A stretch of 64,000 bases of DNA from Mesodorylaimus sp. YZB2_4 (GCA_030248295.1 JASANH010001446.1:806001-870000), one strand, 5' to 3'. Positions 1 to 13,715 are shown, counted from the stretch's first letter. Translations and numbers: made by a program. Notes: a model not told the origin generated them from the sequence alone.

Positions 1-19
1 GGCAGCTGCCTCTTTTTAG

Positions 20-155
20 AGACAAGTTTACGCCAACAAATCCAAAACCACCTCTTCGCCTTCCTCTGGAACAAGTCAGCTTTCACTTCTTCAGACGGAT
101 CCCTCCGCACAAACTGGAGGAATTAGTAGTTTTCTTATCACGCGGAAGGTCCAAG
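20..155 (+). CDS. Possible upstream exon of KASH gene 1
   Basis: A tract ending TTTTTAG precedes position 20, and a donor (AAG|GTGAAA) follows 155. The exon would end in phase 1, as needed to join the exon at 1255 (G+CA = Ala). It starts RQVYANKS and is then Ser/Thr-rich, which resembles the tail of exon 3 of paralogue 2 (RQLSIMKS, then Ser/Thr-rich). Another frame is open from base 3 to 188, so this is tentative. Confidence 0.4.
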
Positions 156-569
156 GTGAAAGGTTTGGGAAGTGAGGTGCTATGTGTATGTTGAAGATGT
201 GGTTCCTGCCGTAACATGTGTTTGTGTGTGAGCAAATATTGTACGTACCTAGGATAGGTGGCCACTCATAACATGGATTTTGCATTCTAACCTTGCCTTC
301 TAGTTAAAAGCTCCATCTCCATACTTATCAGCCCCACTGTTTGCTATCTGTTTATCCATCTCATTAGCGCGTCCTAAGAATTTACTGCTTGTCTGAAAAT
401 GTCTTTCTTTCTTATAGGGCAATCGAAGGCTAGGGGTGGACCAAGTCAAATTATGGACAGTGACCCGAGACTAGTCATTTCGTTCCCCATTAGTGATAAT
501 GCAATGTGCAACACAAACGGGAAATCAAGTATGTGTGCATGCATCGGGGTCGGGGAAAGTTATACTACA

Positions 570-930
570 GCCGCGGTTAGCAGCGGTTCGGCACTCCTCT
601 CTCCGTATTGCTTGGGAGCGAGTGGCTGGACTCGTCCCGGGTTCAATACCCGGTGATGGAGGTCGGTTTGCGAACCATAAGCCCTCGCTGACCTTGCACG
701 CCAGGCCGTGGGCGACTCACCTGGTACCGTCGATGCTCCGAGTGGAGAGACGGAAGCCAAACGAGTAGACAGTCTCTGCTGTCGAACACCGACTGGGTTC
801 AAAACCCGCCCGCCATCGTCCGAGGAATTCGGTGTCCAGTCCTGGATGCCCTCGCGTGGAGGTGCTCCTAGTGGAGACATGTAGAGGGACCTTGCTGTGT
901 GTGCCGGTCCTTGCACAGCCTTGCGTAGAA
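570..930 (+). repeat. SINE-like dispersed repeat, copy 1
   Basis: It shares long stretches with inverted copies near 53.5 kb and 63.7 kb. It carries two matches to a pol III B box: GGTTCAATACC at 640-650 and GGTTCAAAACC at 796-806. This suggests a tRNA-derived SINE. It lies in an intron upstream of the first firm exon of KASH gene 1. Ends are approximate and no target-site duplication was identified. Confidence 0.6.
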
Positions 931-1254
931 GGTTTGACTGCTGACTGGCTAAAGGCGAAAACGGGCTTCAACCCCCCCCCTCAAATTATCCTACTGCGCA
1001 CTGTCTGCCATTTACATTAAAATTTTTCGATCCTGCGGGTGAGTCGTGGCTTTTAGGATTGTAAAACTCAGAACCTCCGTCATCTTTGTTATCTTACATC
1101 AAGGCTTTTTAAATCTCAAGCTGTTTCTGCCCCGCCTTAAAGATCATACATGTGGCTGTCTTGTTTCCACCACCCAGTACACCATATACGTACATAGACG
1201 CACTCTCGTCTGCAGATCACATCCTTCTGACAAGCCAGCGCTTTCTCATTTCAG

Positions 1255-4200
1255 CAACCCCCGATGCGTGGGCCATCCATTTTCGTCAATGGTTACGTTT
1301 TATGGAGAGGAGGCTAAAAGAAGCTGAAATGTCCGACTCGATAGTGTGGCTAGGAAAGGAATACATTGAAGGACGATTGTTGGAACAGCAGGTAAGCTCA
1401 TCTCTGGATACCCTAGCTTCCATACCTACCGTAGGTAGGAAAGAGGCTTCCGCTCATGAGCAGATATGAGTATCATAATTGCTGTCTGGGTCTTGGCCAT
1501 TGGAGACACTTCTATTGAAAGACTCTCGGTTGGGCTATTCACTGTGCCTACTGCTCGTCTAAATGCATATTTTCGGCCCAAGAAGCGCGACCATCAAACA
1601 TACACATACCCGTATGCAGGATAAATGTAGTTGGCTGACGTTGTTGGAGACACGCTCTTTTGGACGAGCCAGTGGGATGCCTAGGTCTCCTTCTCACCTT
1701 GTCACTTACCATTCAATTCAGCCGTAATCCTGTTCGCATCAGCTCACCCCAGCTCACGAGAGTCAGCATCCGCTTTCAAAGCAGACTCACCAGGCACATT
1801 TTGTATTCAATTGCTGACTGCTCGTCTCAAACGGACCCCTCATCCAAATTCGAATGTTATTCGCCGATTTGACGAATTAGAAAACGTTTCTTTTCTGACT
1901 TTATGATGTCGTTTTTCAAAATGCCCGTCATCAAGTTACAAAGTCTGGCCAGTCTAGCGTCAAGAGACTGATATTTTTGTGTAATCGATTTGACACAGGC
2001 TGGTATGACGACCCAAATTTTGAACGCATTTTGTGGATCTAAATGCAGACCCGTTGGCGTTTTGTTGGGTTTCTGCTGTGTTATTTTCATGCAAACCTTT
2101 TATCGGAGATGACGGTGGTATTCTGGAGTTGAATCGGTCGCTTCGTGCTATGACTAGGTAATAGGGGTTCAGGTGAATCGAATGGAGAGTAAGGAAATTC
2201 ATGGTGTATTTCCAAGCTAAAGCCCGTGTTGGCGGCTCTTTATCCTTTTCGATTGGTTTCAAGTTTTGATTGCACTGATTTCTTATCACCGCCTGATCAG
2301 TGCGATGTTTTTCAGCTTGTTCCGTCTGGTACCTTTACTATCGCAGCTTACGCCATGTTTGTGTTTGGCCGACCTGTCGGCTAGTCACAGGTTTTCTTTT
2401 TATGCTTGTGTTTAATGCCACATTCTTTTCATTCACTCTATGTAGAAGCACTGATTCAGTAGCCAAGTGCGGGGAAGGCAAATGCTTGATCATATCTCAT
2501 TCGAACGAGGCGTGTATCCACAGTCCTTGTCATCCCCTACTAATAACCGTTAGTCACGCAATGCTCGCATTCAACACCAACACTTGTCTTATCTGGCTTG
2601 TTCCTATGCTCAGTCATAGGTGCAGCAATGAAGCGAGCTAGCCTGAGCCGTTTACACAGATAACTCTCCGTCGGGCGTCCCACTTTTTGTTGGCGTGGTC
2701 GGCATTTTTTGTTCGATCAGATGGGCCGTAATCAGGTGGAAGGCATTCTGACACAGGATACCAATTTGGGAGCGGCGTGCTGATGGCGAGTCAGTTACAG
2801 TTTTGGATACTTCGAAAAAGGCCCCGCATGTATAAATTTGTGGTGGGCCCATTTAGGGCTGAGTGGGCGAGTGTGTAGATTCGTAGACGTCCTTGTCGTC
2901 GACTACTTCATTTTGGACGTCGCCTTGGGCACTCGATCTAATTTCAGGCAGCCTAAAAACGGTTTTGACTAGACTCGGTGTCTCTCGGGATTCCTCAACC
3001 ACCATTGACCATCCGTTCTTATCGTCCACTGTCGTCCGTGACGATGATGTATAGTAGCCGGCTCATAGCGTGCAACAGGTGGGCGTGGGCCAGCAGTGTC
3101 TCGGTTCTCTTTTATCTTTGTCACCACCCGGCCATCAGGGTGGTCATTTCGAGTCCGGGGTTTGTTGATCGAAGGCCAAGATAGGCAGGGAAGGACGGCA
3201 GGGCATTTCTATGCCGCGTCCTCGGCCCGACCAGTCCAGTCCATATTTCATATTTACGTTTCCTTTTTGGTTACTCTTCAATCCTGTTCGCTCGCTTTCA
3301 CAAGAGCGGATGCGCCATCCAGAGTCATGGACACAATGTGCACTGTTTACTCGTACTGTGCCCACTAGGTATGCGCACTGTGCATGACCACTGTCGTTTG
3401 GCGCGTGGGAACAGTACTGCCCCCTCCTTCACTTGAACATTATCCATTTCGAATTGACTCCGGGGCATATTTTTACCGCGATATGACGAAATCCGACTTG
3501 ACACGGTGTCTGGGAATTGGTAAAATTTGGAACGCGGATTCAGCCACCATACTTGCATTTGCGCAATTTTTTGACTTGCTGGCTCTATGTATGTATTTCT
3601 TCAGATAGTACACCTTGGCGACAGTCCGTGTAAGCATATAGCTTATTGTTTGGTCTCTCCAAACTGGTTCCTTCGTCACCGGGTGTCGGCTAGTCGTGTG
3701 CGCAGGGTGGGTGTGTTAACTGCTGGGGCTGCTCACAAATGTTTCGTTTTTATTATCGACACTAGCTCGTCAGCCGGCTGCCAGCATGGAAAAGGCGAGT
3801 TGAGAAAGTTTTAGAAATGCGTCTATGTCGGTATAACGAATAGGTCTCGGATGACGATGCGCGTGTTAGGACGGGACGAAAGTAGGCGACATACAAACTG
3901 ATGCATTGCCCGAGTCAAAGTTTGAGCACATTTTTGACGACTACCGGCCTTTCACTCGTCAATTGTTGACGAATTGGTCGTGCCAGCCGATCCGGTTGAT
4001 GGATTAGTGCCATTCTTACCTTGGCCCGACCCCGTCTCGCCTTGGTCGAAACTGTCACTGGCTCCGTTTCGGCTTTTGCAAATGGACTTGTTCGCGGGTT
4101 TCGCAAAGACCAGGTCGGCCCCTGCTTGTCAAAGATACTTAGTGACCATGACTCGGACATTCAGAGCGGCACTTTTGCTGGAGTGGAATGTATGTTCTTG

Positions 4201-7200
4201 TTATTCGTTTGAATGATGAGCACAGTTCCAGTGTTCAAGGCTGTACTCCCTTATGCCTTCTAGCTCTTATTTTTTACCGCTACTGTGATTCCTATTTTAG
4301 AATCTTCTTTTTTGCTTTTTTCTGTCCTGCCATGCCATTATCCCCTTATCCCCTTCTCCCCTTCTCTCCAAACAGCCTAATCCATCCTTTTCAAACGTTG
4401 GCATTTTCTAGCGGAAACTTTGGAATCCCATTTTTTCCTTCTTGACTTTTCAAACTCAAAAAGCTTGTAAGTTTGCCAAAGCGGGACTTTGACCTATCGC
4501 CTTGCACGGGCTGTGTTCAGTGTTCACTGATGTGAGATTGCTTTGAGTACGTCCCTCGTCGCATAGCTTATCTGTTCGTTTTCGTCGCTGTATACAAGCG
4601 TGTTTGCATTTTGAACGGCAGCCCAGACTGGACTATTTATATTCCTCACTTGGTAATGGACAGATTGGCCAGATTGCGCGGAAACTGGCGCCGTATGCGT
4701 TCTCTGGGGATTCTTTTACGCTCGGACAAACTAGTGCTCGGCTTGTTTTCCCGGCTTGGCCTGGAATGGTTGGTAGTGACCAGACTGCTGATTAATGAAT
4801 GAGTCCCTTTTTTAGTCGCTATTCCCTTTGTGGACACGGGAAAGCGATAACCTCCGCCTTATGGACCATTTGGGATCGAATTCCGTACACGCGAGTCCGC
4901 AGGTCTGTCCGGTGTTAAGTTCAAATTGGTGGCCATTTGTGAAATTGTACAATTTCGAAATGAGACCGGTTGCTGTAGCCTTTGTAATGAAGCGGGTGTG
5001 CGTGACCGAGATCGAGGCCAGTGGTCATTTGGGGGTACACACATTTGCCTCCTATTTACGCGTTTGGCGGCTCTCGTGACCAGCGTGGACATGGGAACAC
5101 GAGCCAATTAGCCCTGTCCACTCGCCAGCCGGCGTTCGGTCTTTGGTGACAGCGTACTTCCTCGTTAGGCTTGGATGAGCAAAGAGAGAAGATCCCTCCT
5201 TTTGGCTTTTTTCTCCTTTTCTAATTCGATGTTCTGATTGATAGGAATTAGGGCACGGGCAGGAAATCCGACTTGGGCCGTAGGTGGCGGTGGGGTAGGC
5301 ATTGTGTTCGGTGGGTGGTCTTGTCGAATGGACGTGTTCTTGAACAGTCGTTTCTAAAGACAAGATTACCAGCTCTGTGGTCTGAGGAGACGGTTCGGGG
5401 GCAGCTGCAACCAAAATGGGGGAATGGTGTAGTCCCTGGAGTGCACACTGCGCAACAGCTGGCTGGTCTTTATTCATGAATTTTTTAGCCTCCATTCAAC
5501 AAAGATTGCTTTTATTGCTCTTGAATCAGTCACTTGAACCCATCACGCCAATCCGTCATCTTGCGTGTCCGTGAAGGCAGGAAGGCGCGACTGGTTCCTA
5601 AATCGGCCTACCTATCTGATTTTCTTATTTTTCCCATTTTATAACATGTCTAAAAATGTCTTTTTTTGAATAGACGTTGGCCTTTTCCCAATTTCAGGTT
5701 TTTCAAAAAGAACTTGAAAGAGACGGAGCAGTTTTAGTGGCGGCAATACGAAAAGGTCGAGAGGTGTGTCGGGATTGGGAAGAAGGTTGTAAAAGCTTGT
5801 GTTTGATCAAACGTTGGCACGATTTATGGTTGAAATCGTTGGAACGTCATTGCCGTCTCGAACAGCAATTGCATTCCATTCATTGGGTAAGTGCGAATTT
5901 GAGAGCGTCTTCCATCTGTTTATGGTCTGAGGGAGTGTCTGGTCGGAGTGGGAGCGAACTTTGCTGGCAGTCTTGGTCTGATCGTGGGCGTGTGATGCGC
6001 GTGATTGAGCCATTTTCCATTTCCACCCAATCCATCCGTTATGTAAGCACGGGTCCTGATTCCACTCACCCGAGCACTATGCACTCTTCTACCTGGCTAT
6101 TGTCCGCGTGGCCTTCACACTTTAGAATTGAGAAATGCCCTCGAGGTCCTTGGGAAATGATTGAAAGTGGCACGGGTGCCTATTTTGGGATTCTAATACG
6201 GAGTGCAGCTGCCATCGGGGTTCGGCATATCCAAACGTGGTTTGCCTGTCATTTCGATCATTCTCCAATATGTAAGGTGTATCGTTTTGACCAGTCGACG
6301 TGTTCGTACATTGCTCTGTTTTCACCTATGGCTAGTATAAATCCTCGGCTTTGACGCCGCCTTCTGTTTGCCCAGTGGTTTTGACGCAGGTAGCCTTGCC
6401 TTGCACACCTGCCAAACCTTGCCAAGCATTTCGAGGGAATGGAAAAAAGAACGAAAGCGGCCAGTTTTGACGTTGCAGATTTGCAGAAGAAGAAGAATGG
6501 GGAAAGTAGAAACTGGCTTCCTCGTTTTGCTAGTGCAAGGATGGAATGTCAAGGAAGAAACGAAAGTTTAATTTTCAAAATTTTGACGAACTCATCGCAG
6601 ACGTGTCATTGCTTCTCGACTTCTTGCATAGGGCTTCCCTCAAAAGAACTCCTCCCTCTCTACCTCCTCGTTTTTCAGTGGTGACTAAACCGGCTCGCCT
6701 CTTTCCCATCGCTGTTTGCTCTCTACGCAACCCGGGACCCCAGTCGGGTCGCCGCTATGGTGAGAAGGATTACTCACGTGGACTTGTAGTTTTTTCGTGT
6801 TCGCTCGACCTGATCAAGTTAAATCTTTTTAACGACCTCTTTTCCAGGGTTTATCGAAAGCGGACATCGAAACTGTCGATCGATTCGAACCGATAGCCAA
6901 ACGACGTCGAGTTGACGAACTGTACGAGCAAGCCGAACAGAGCAGGTGGAGCACACGATCGAGTAGTGTCACACCTGATACCATACCATTCGAAGAAGAC
7001 GAATACGAGTCGATCATGGAACGAACAGTCCCAGCCATTTTGGACGACAATGGGAACTTAGTGGAGATCGGGGCCGAGCTCGCAACAGACTTTAGTGTGG
7101 CTGGTCATCGAGATTTGGAAGTCGATAACGACCCCTCGGCCGATAGTGAGCAGGCGAAGGAGATAGCGGACTCTGCTGGGCCCGATGTCGGCTATTCGAG

Positions 7201-10200
7201 CGAGATCTCGGCTCAATCGAATAACGAAGATGATCAAGTGTTGCAAATGTGTAGTACACCGTGTCGGGATGAAGAGGCGAAAGAGAGCGAGCTTAATTGC
7301 AGATCATTAGATCTGCCCAGTGAATTGCGGCCTCGATTGCTGGATAAGTTAACAGTGAAACGGTACTACAAGACAATACCTGCCTTGGATACTGATGGAA
7401 CGACGGATACGGATACTCCTCGATTCTCAGTGCCTTCTCCGTGGCCTATGCAAAACGACTGTATGCAAAGCTTTCATCAATTTACCAACGAACATGCGAT
7501 CACGTCCGATTCGAGGTCACCATCTCGATTCAACGACTCCTCGGGAACGACTGCCGATGTCCGCCTTGATGACTCGATTGAGGAGTCCAGATATTTCATG
7601 GAGATCATCAGTTTAATGGAAAGCAAAGAGAAGTGCCGAGCAGGCACCGAGTGGTCCCACTTGGTATCGACCAAGCATTCGTCGTCGAGGTGTCCGATCA
7701 CGATGGACGAGGATGGTCATTGTCCGTCGTGCGACGCTAGTAGCGAATTGAGTATGGACGAAGCCAGGGAAAAGAATCGGTATTCGTCTTCCAAGACACT
7801 TCTTCAGGGATCCAATGATCTGCACACGATGACGCCAGTGAACAGTTCATTGAAAAGGAGACGGAAGAGAAATGGAGACCGGCCCTTCAGTTGGACAAAG
7901 TAAGCGGGGTGACCTGGGAAGAAAACGGTTGGGCTGGCACTTCAAACTTGTCCCAAGGAATTCTACGCACCCACTTCCTGTAACTACAGTAGTCTTGTCC
8001 CTGTTGCAATATCCAAAATTTTAAGGTCGTTTCTGTGCCCTCATTTACGTCTATGTTCTAGGCCACTGCCAGCTTCCGCCTCGGAAACTGCCATCATGAG
8101 CATGAGTTTCTCATCGAGCACAACTGCCACCTCTCCCTCGGCCAAGTGTTCAATGCAACTGGCTCAAAATGATATCCCGTGGCTCATGACCAGTTCCATG
8201 TCCTCTTCTGGTTATGGTGGCGGAGGGACGGGCAACGAATCGCGATATGTGATCAATACAGGAACGAGGAAGAAACTACGCGCTCGTCGTATGCCACGTT
8301 CCATGTCCGACGGGGAACATCTGTCATTTCTAAATCGCCCTTATCGCTCGTCGTCCGGCGTCGAAGCGCGCACAAGACGAGATACCGATGAAGCGATTTT
8401 GGGTGGTGGCAAGGAGGAATCGAGCAATCATTATCGAGTCCTCGAGTCGGAGCCGCCGCCGGCACCTCGGGCCACACCGACCTCGGATGGAGAAGATGAC
8501 GAGGCCAGGGTGCTCGAGCATATCGACGAATTGGATAACCTTATTCGCGAGCAGAACGTACTGGCTCGAGTTGGTGGCGGGGAAGCCATGGCCGCGCTCG
8601 ACGAGGGTGCCGATGATGGAGAGCGGACTGCGGGCGATGGCGGAAGTACAGTGTCGGGTGCTGATCAGTCGGAAGGACCATCGTGGGAATGGGATGAGTA
8701 CAAGGTAAGGCTGCTTGACGCCCGGGATTTGGGATGGCGATTTGTGGCTGGTCATATAATGTCGTTTCTCAAATTAGACTGGCTGGATTCCAAACGTCGC
8801 TCGTTTTTTTGTCGAGGGGCCTCTTTTCCGTCGCTGAAACGTTGCATTTTGCAACACAGCCAACCATTTGTCGGTTTTTCCAGCACCTTCCCAGTCTTTT
8901 TGACATATCCCACATTTTACGGCCTGGATGATGTCTCTGGTGACGTCATAGGGCATCTAGGAATCTTCATTTCCCTCATACTATTAGTCAATCAATCATT
9001 TGTCAGACGTGGCCCGGCTATTTGGGGTCGATTATGAGTGACATTTGGAATGGAAAATGAGTTAACCAATCTCGAGATCTCACCACATTCAGAATTTGGC
9101 ATGCCCAAATGTTGCGCCATGTCTTACGGGCGCGGTTGGTAGCAGAATCGAGATGAGGGATAAAACGTTAAAGTCGGGGCGGGCCGGGTTTTTGGTTTCA
9201 CTGGTGGTAGAATCTATGTCGTTGATGACAGAAACTCATCGGCTGCTTTTAGGCATGTCGATAATGGACAGAGGAGTATGTTCCGAATCTCGTTGGGCCC
9301 AATTTAGAGTTTGAGGTGCTCCAGGATCGTTCACACTGTTGCAGGAACTGAACCCATCTGCTAAACCTTTAGAGAGAATGCACACCCAGCCGAGTCACTG
9401 TCTTTCTGTACTCTCGCTTGGACAGCTTTCCTCGCCATATCTTTTCTTTATTTTCTCTGAATTTCGCACTTTGACTTTGGACGTAAGCCACGCAGTTATT
9501 CTTTATGAGCCAAAGTGAGAACCGCAAGAGTTTTAAAATTCTTTTGTGAGAGAGTAATACCCGAGAATGTGTTTTTGAGCGTAAAATTTACGATCACCCT
9601 CTCTTGGACACGTGTCAGTGCATTAGGCACGAATGCGTGTGGTGTGGGGATGTGCATCGAAGCTTAGTTCTCGAATTCCTTTGATTATTTGATCAAGCTC
9701 CTAACCGTGTTGACATTATTCGCCTGTGTAAGCACAATTACCAGTCACTACATGCCCAGCGCCCCTTCATCGCACCCACGTTCTAACCAGCTCCTATACC
9801 AAACCGGTTTCAAAGACTTTCACCTGGTGAACGAACTTTGAGCACGGGTGGCATTGTGGACTTGGACTTGTTGTCTGTACTGCTGTCCCAAAGGCAGAAT
9901 ACGAAAACGTCTGCTTTTTTAGCCCCATCATAACGAGAATGGGCCAGCTGATCAACCGGCTTTGGACGATTCGAATTTGACAGCTTTCGGTGACGATTAC
10001 AGAGCATACTTGGAACATATGTCCGATTCGTGCAATTCCTCCGCGCCGTGCAGTGCGAGGAGGAATGGCAATGGTGCCGGCTATGAGAAAGGCGATGGTG
10101 TGACTTACCACAGTGGTGCTCGGCTGGTAAGTTTATGTGTGATGGCAGTAGCACTGGCCAGGATATTAGGCTTTCTCACTGCCTGCACCTTACTCCAGAA

Positions 10201-12774
10201 CCGAGAGATTGACTGCAGTGGCATTTGGACCACCCCCTCTCATGTCATATATTGGCTTCAACGCCTGAGTGCCTACCTTCCGTTCTCCTCTAGCCTCCGA
10301 TTGGTCTCTCACACGATTCGGACTCGGAATTAGAGGAACTTTTCTCAAAAACGATCAAGGAATCGCAGAAGCAATTGCGATCCATTCAAAATACGTTGAA
10401 GCAGTATCAGAGACACCGTGGCGCCTGGAATGGTGCAGGAATTTATGCCGATTTATTGACGGCGTGTGAGAAGAATACGAAAACTCTAGAAGCTATTATC
10501 GGTGGTGGCAGTCGCCGAGGTGTGCAGATGACTGCGCTCGGGAATCGGAGACCGAGCAAGGGAACGAGCGATTTTGCCGTTGCTGCGGGTAAGCATCCTG
10601 AATTGGGATTTCCGTCCCTGGCTAAGGATTGGTCTGTTTGCTTGCCAGCATTGAGTTATGTCCACGCCGCCTGTTCAGGCTGTAAATGAAAACTCCCAGG
10701 GAGCATTGCAAGAATGCATTTTAAGCAGCCAGCCAATCTTGCTATAACTGCAATGTCTATGCAAGCAGGGCACGGTTTTTCTTTGATAAATCTTGTTTTC
10801 ACTTCCGAGGAGCAGATGGCGTTTGCATCTTTCGTCTTTGCTTTGGCTTCAACATGGTGGGCTTGGCAGCCTGCTGGGTGGGCGTTGCATTTGGATATGA
10901 CTATTGGCATTTCTCAGCGAGCACCTCTCCTTGGTTGGAGTCGAGCCCGAGCTTTAAATGCTGCGGTATTTTTATGGTTTCTCTTCAGATTTGGTGCACC
11001 ACTGGCACGACTTATCACTGTTGATCAAGAAGCACATGGAGAGCGTCTCCATTCCAGCCAGAATTAGTCAAGTGGGGCGTGGACGGTCGAGCGAAGAGGA
11101 AGAACGATTTTCGTTTCTTTTGCATCAGGAAATGCGTCGTTTGGGATCCAAGCTGGACTTGATTCGAACCCGAATCGCTTCACGATCGTCAGGATGTTCG
11201 ATTTCACCCGCATCAGGTTCTTATGGATCTTTGAAAGCGATTATGGAAGATGTGGATCTGTTTAAGGCGAGTGCCCATTGTCAAGTTGTGGTGGGGGCTG
11301 ACCTGCCCGCTAGGATTAGACATGGGACGACCAACTGTGGGAATGTAATCCAAAGAACATTTTGAGTCTTGAGTGGCTTCCAAGGCTTACTCGACTGGCG
11401 ACACAAGTGCAGTGTCAAATTCCGTGTAAAAGCACTCATACAACTTTGCCTCTCCAATGTGTGCCGCTAAACGTGTCCACTTGTCCGAGATGTAATGAGG
11501 GCTAACGACGAGGGTGCTCGTAAATCTAGGTCGCAGTCTCGGCCTAGGGTCTAGCTGCCAAGGCTCTCAGTGTCGTACTTCCTATTCGTTAAGGATTGCT
11601 GGCCGTGAGTCCAGCTAGGTATCACGGGTGCTACAGTATGTGCAGATGTCCGTAACATTGTTGCAATATGTTGTTTCAGAACTTACGCCAAGAACTCCTT
11701 GAAGAGAAGGAGCGACTGGACGCGATCATAAAAGGATACAATATGTCAACCCAATGGTTTTCAGCGCGATGCGATTCGATTGGGGAAGAAGTTAAACAGT
11801 TGAGCGCTTATTTCGAAAATGCCAAATTGAGGTAAGCTAGGTCACTCGATTCTTGAAAGGATTGACCCTGTTTGTATGCATTTTTCATGAGATTTTTTGT
11901 CTGATATGTCGAACCAGAAAACTTGATATGTGCAGCCAGCTCTCATGTCGTGCATGTTTTTTATTTTACAGTTGCGATACACAGCTTCGCGATTTGGAGA
12001 TTCTTCGTCGGCATTGGACGCAATGGCAACAATCAGAGCGCGTTTGTCGACAGCTGCTCGCCGATGTCAAATCCAAACTGGCTGAATATAAACTGGAGTA
12101 TGTGTTGGGTCAATTTAGCCGCCTCGAGGCTAGTTTAACGCCAAGCAACTTGGAGGTAATGGCTTTAGTATTTTGTCTGCTTTCATAAATATGTTCGATT
12201 TGGTGTCTGTGTAGTCTCTGCAATCGGCACTGACTCTGTTGGAGGAGCGTGTGCTACGTTTGGAGATTTTGTACAACGAACTATCCCAGCAACATCGATC
12301 GGACCCTGATTCGGCTTTGGCTCCTTCGGTCGACGAACCAACATTGAATGCACTCCGAGACTGCACAGCGTCAATGAGACGGGAGTCGGATGCTTTGAAA
12401 GCCAAGATACGGGAGTTAGAAGAAGACATGACTGTGGCGGATTCTAATGCTGAAGTTGAGGATATGGTGCAGACGATTGAGAGGGAATCTATTGCGGAGG
12501 ATTCGGACCATGGCGAGAGATGTGACAAGTAAGTTGTTTCGTCATTATCACAGTATGGGCCGAATGAGTAAATTATTTCAGGCCTGACAAAACCAAACGT
12601 ATAACGGCGGTTGGTCGCATTTTCTTCCGATACTGGCCCATCCAATTGTGTCTTCTGATTTTGTTGATACTGGATGTATTTCTTTTTTATCCAGCATGCT
12701 GCGAGCACGTTAATCGTTATTGGTGGAGTTTCGGACCAAAAACTTACTATTCTTACGGCCCACCTCCTACGTAG
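1255..12774 (+). CDS. KASH-domain (nesprin-like) protein, paralogue 1, 5'-truncated by the window
   Basis: Exons: 1255-1391, 5698-5886, 6848-7899, 8062-8704, 9923-10126, 10294-10588, 10989-11266, 11680-11831, 11972-12155, 12215-12528, 12582-12774; all phases join and give about 1,212 residues. The order is helical spectrin-like exons (W-rich, WLKSLERHCRLEQQ), a long Ser/Asp/Glu-rich disordered stretch, further helical exons, then a C-terminal KASH domain. The KASH part has a basic lead (RYWPIQ), one hydrophobic helix, Cys-Cys and the terminal GPPPT. KASH proteins sit in the outer nuclear membrane and bind SUN proteins in the perinuclear space, linking nucleus to cytoskeleton. The 24th residue from the end is Cys, where vertebrate nesprins carry the Cys that bonds to SUN. 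No calponin-homology domain is visible. The intron after 11266 uses a GC donor. The model is supported exon by exon by the paralogue at 25.7-31.4 kb. Confidence 0.85.
1392..5697 (+). other. 4.3-kb intron of KASH gene 1
   Basis: A GTAAGC donor follows exon 1255-1391 and a TTTCAG acceptor precedes exon 5698. The equivalent intron of paralogue 2 is 781 bp. Open frames on both strands are short and match no family I know; the longest is about 147 codons on the - strand at 5052-5495. I see no terminal repeats or recognisable transposase in it. Confidence 0.5.
8705..9922 (+). other. 1.2-kb intron of KASH gene 1, no feature seen
   Basis: It is bounded by a GTAAGG donor after the conserved WEWDEYK motif and by a TTTTTTAG acceptor before the HNENGPADQ exon. 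No coding frame, repeat shared with the rest of the window, or RNA gene was recognised in it. Confidence 0.5.
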
Positions 12775-13715
12775 ACTTTATATGCAGGCTTTAGTGCCAC
12801 CTTGTTGATCGTAGTCCCGCTTCGTGCTATGCTTGCCTGAATGACGACCACTGCGTGCGATGCGTGTACATAGACTGCTATGCAATGTTGCTGTTTTCAA
12901 ACTCGGTTTCTAGTTTTGCATATGCTATGAGCAACTGGTGGTATGACAGTGATGATATGATGGTGAGTGTACAGTACTGGTAAATTCGTGCAAGAATAAA
13001 TGTGACAAAAATGAATAGTACATCTGTTATCTCATAGGTGTCTTGGCGGCAGGTGGCTGATTCGATCTCTTCATCCGCAAGCGACAGACCATCACCATAT
13101 CATCCCGTCCCCCGATACGGAATAAGGCCTCACCTGCTGCTCCGCAGCTCTAATATTACGGCTTTGTTTCGCCGTGGTGTAAAGTGGACTCAATTTCTAA
13201 AAGTAGGGGAAGGAGGGGGAATTTGAAGTTTGTGACCCTGGATGCTGTATTCACGCATTCCTCGCCATGGGGTAATAACATTTAAAATTTTTGTCCCCGA
13301 ATTCTCCTCAAAGAACCCATTTACAAGTCACATATTAATGTACTTTTGATAATGACACATTTATTGCCGAAAAAATCCAAATCTGTTGCCGCGTTGGCTA
13401 TAAATGTATTCACTGATTGATTTCCACCAATATGCAACCGATCTTGATAAAATTTGATCTGGCTATCCGCTGTACCCAGCACTCACTGCAGACAGCTTTA
13501 AATTTTTTCAGAACCGCGTGATTATCGAGAAGTAAAATCAAATACAAAATAAGCAGTTTCACTCTTATACTATACTATACTATAGAGTTTTCCTTGGCGA
13601 AACTGATGAGACTTGTGCAACTTTTTACGCTCTTTCATTTGAGCCTATCGCCACTAAAATACAATGCATGCTTATCGAGAAAATTAATGATTTGTCTGAC
13701 AAGGATACTGTATTT

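Noticed and set aside
4021..4212. Exon-like + strand frame (VSAFANGLVRGFRKDQVGP) in the same intron
   Set aside because: It cannot be joined in phase to the flanking exons, and the paralogue has no matching exon.
5052..5495. 147-codon open frame on the - strand in the large KASH intron
   Set aside because: No family resemblance, overlapped by open frames on the other strand, and no signal or splice context that would favour a gene.
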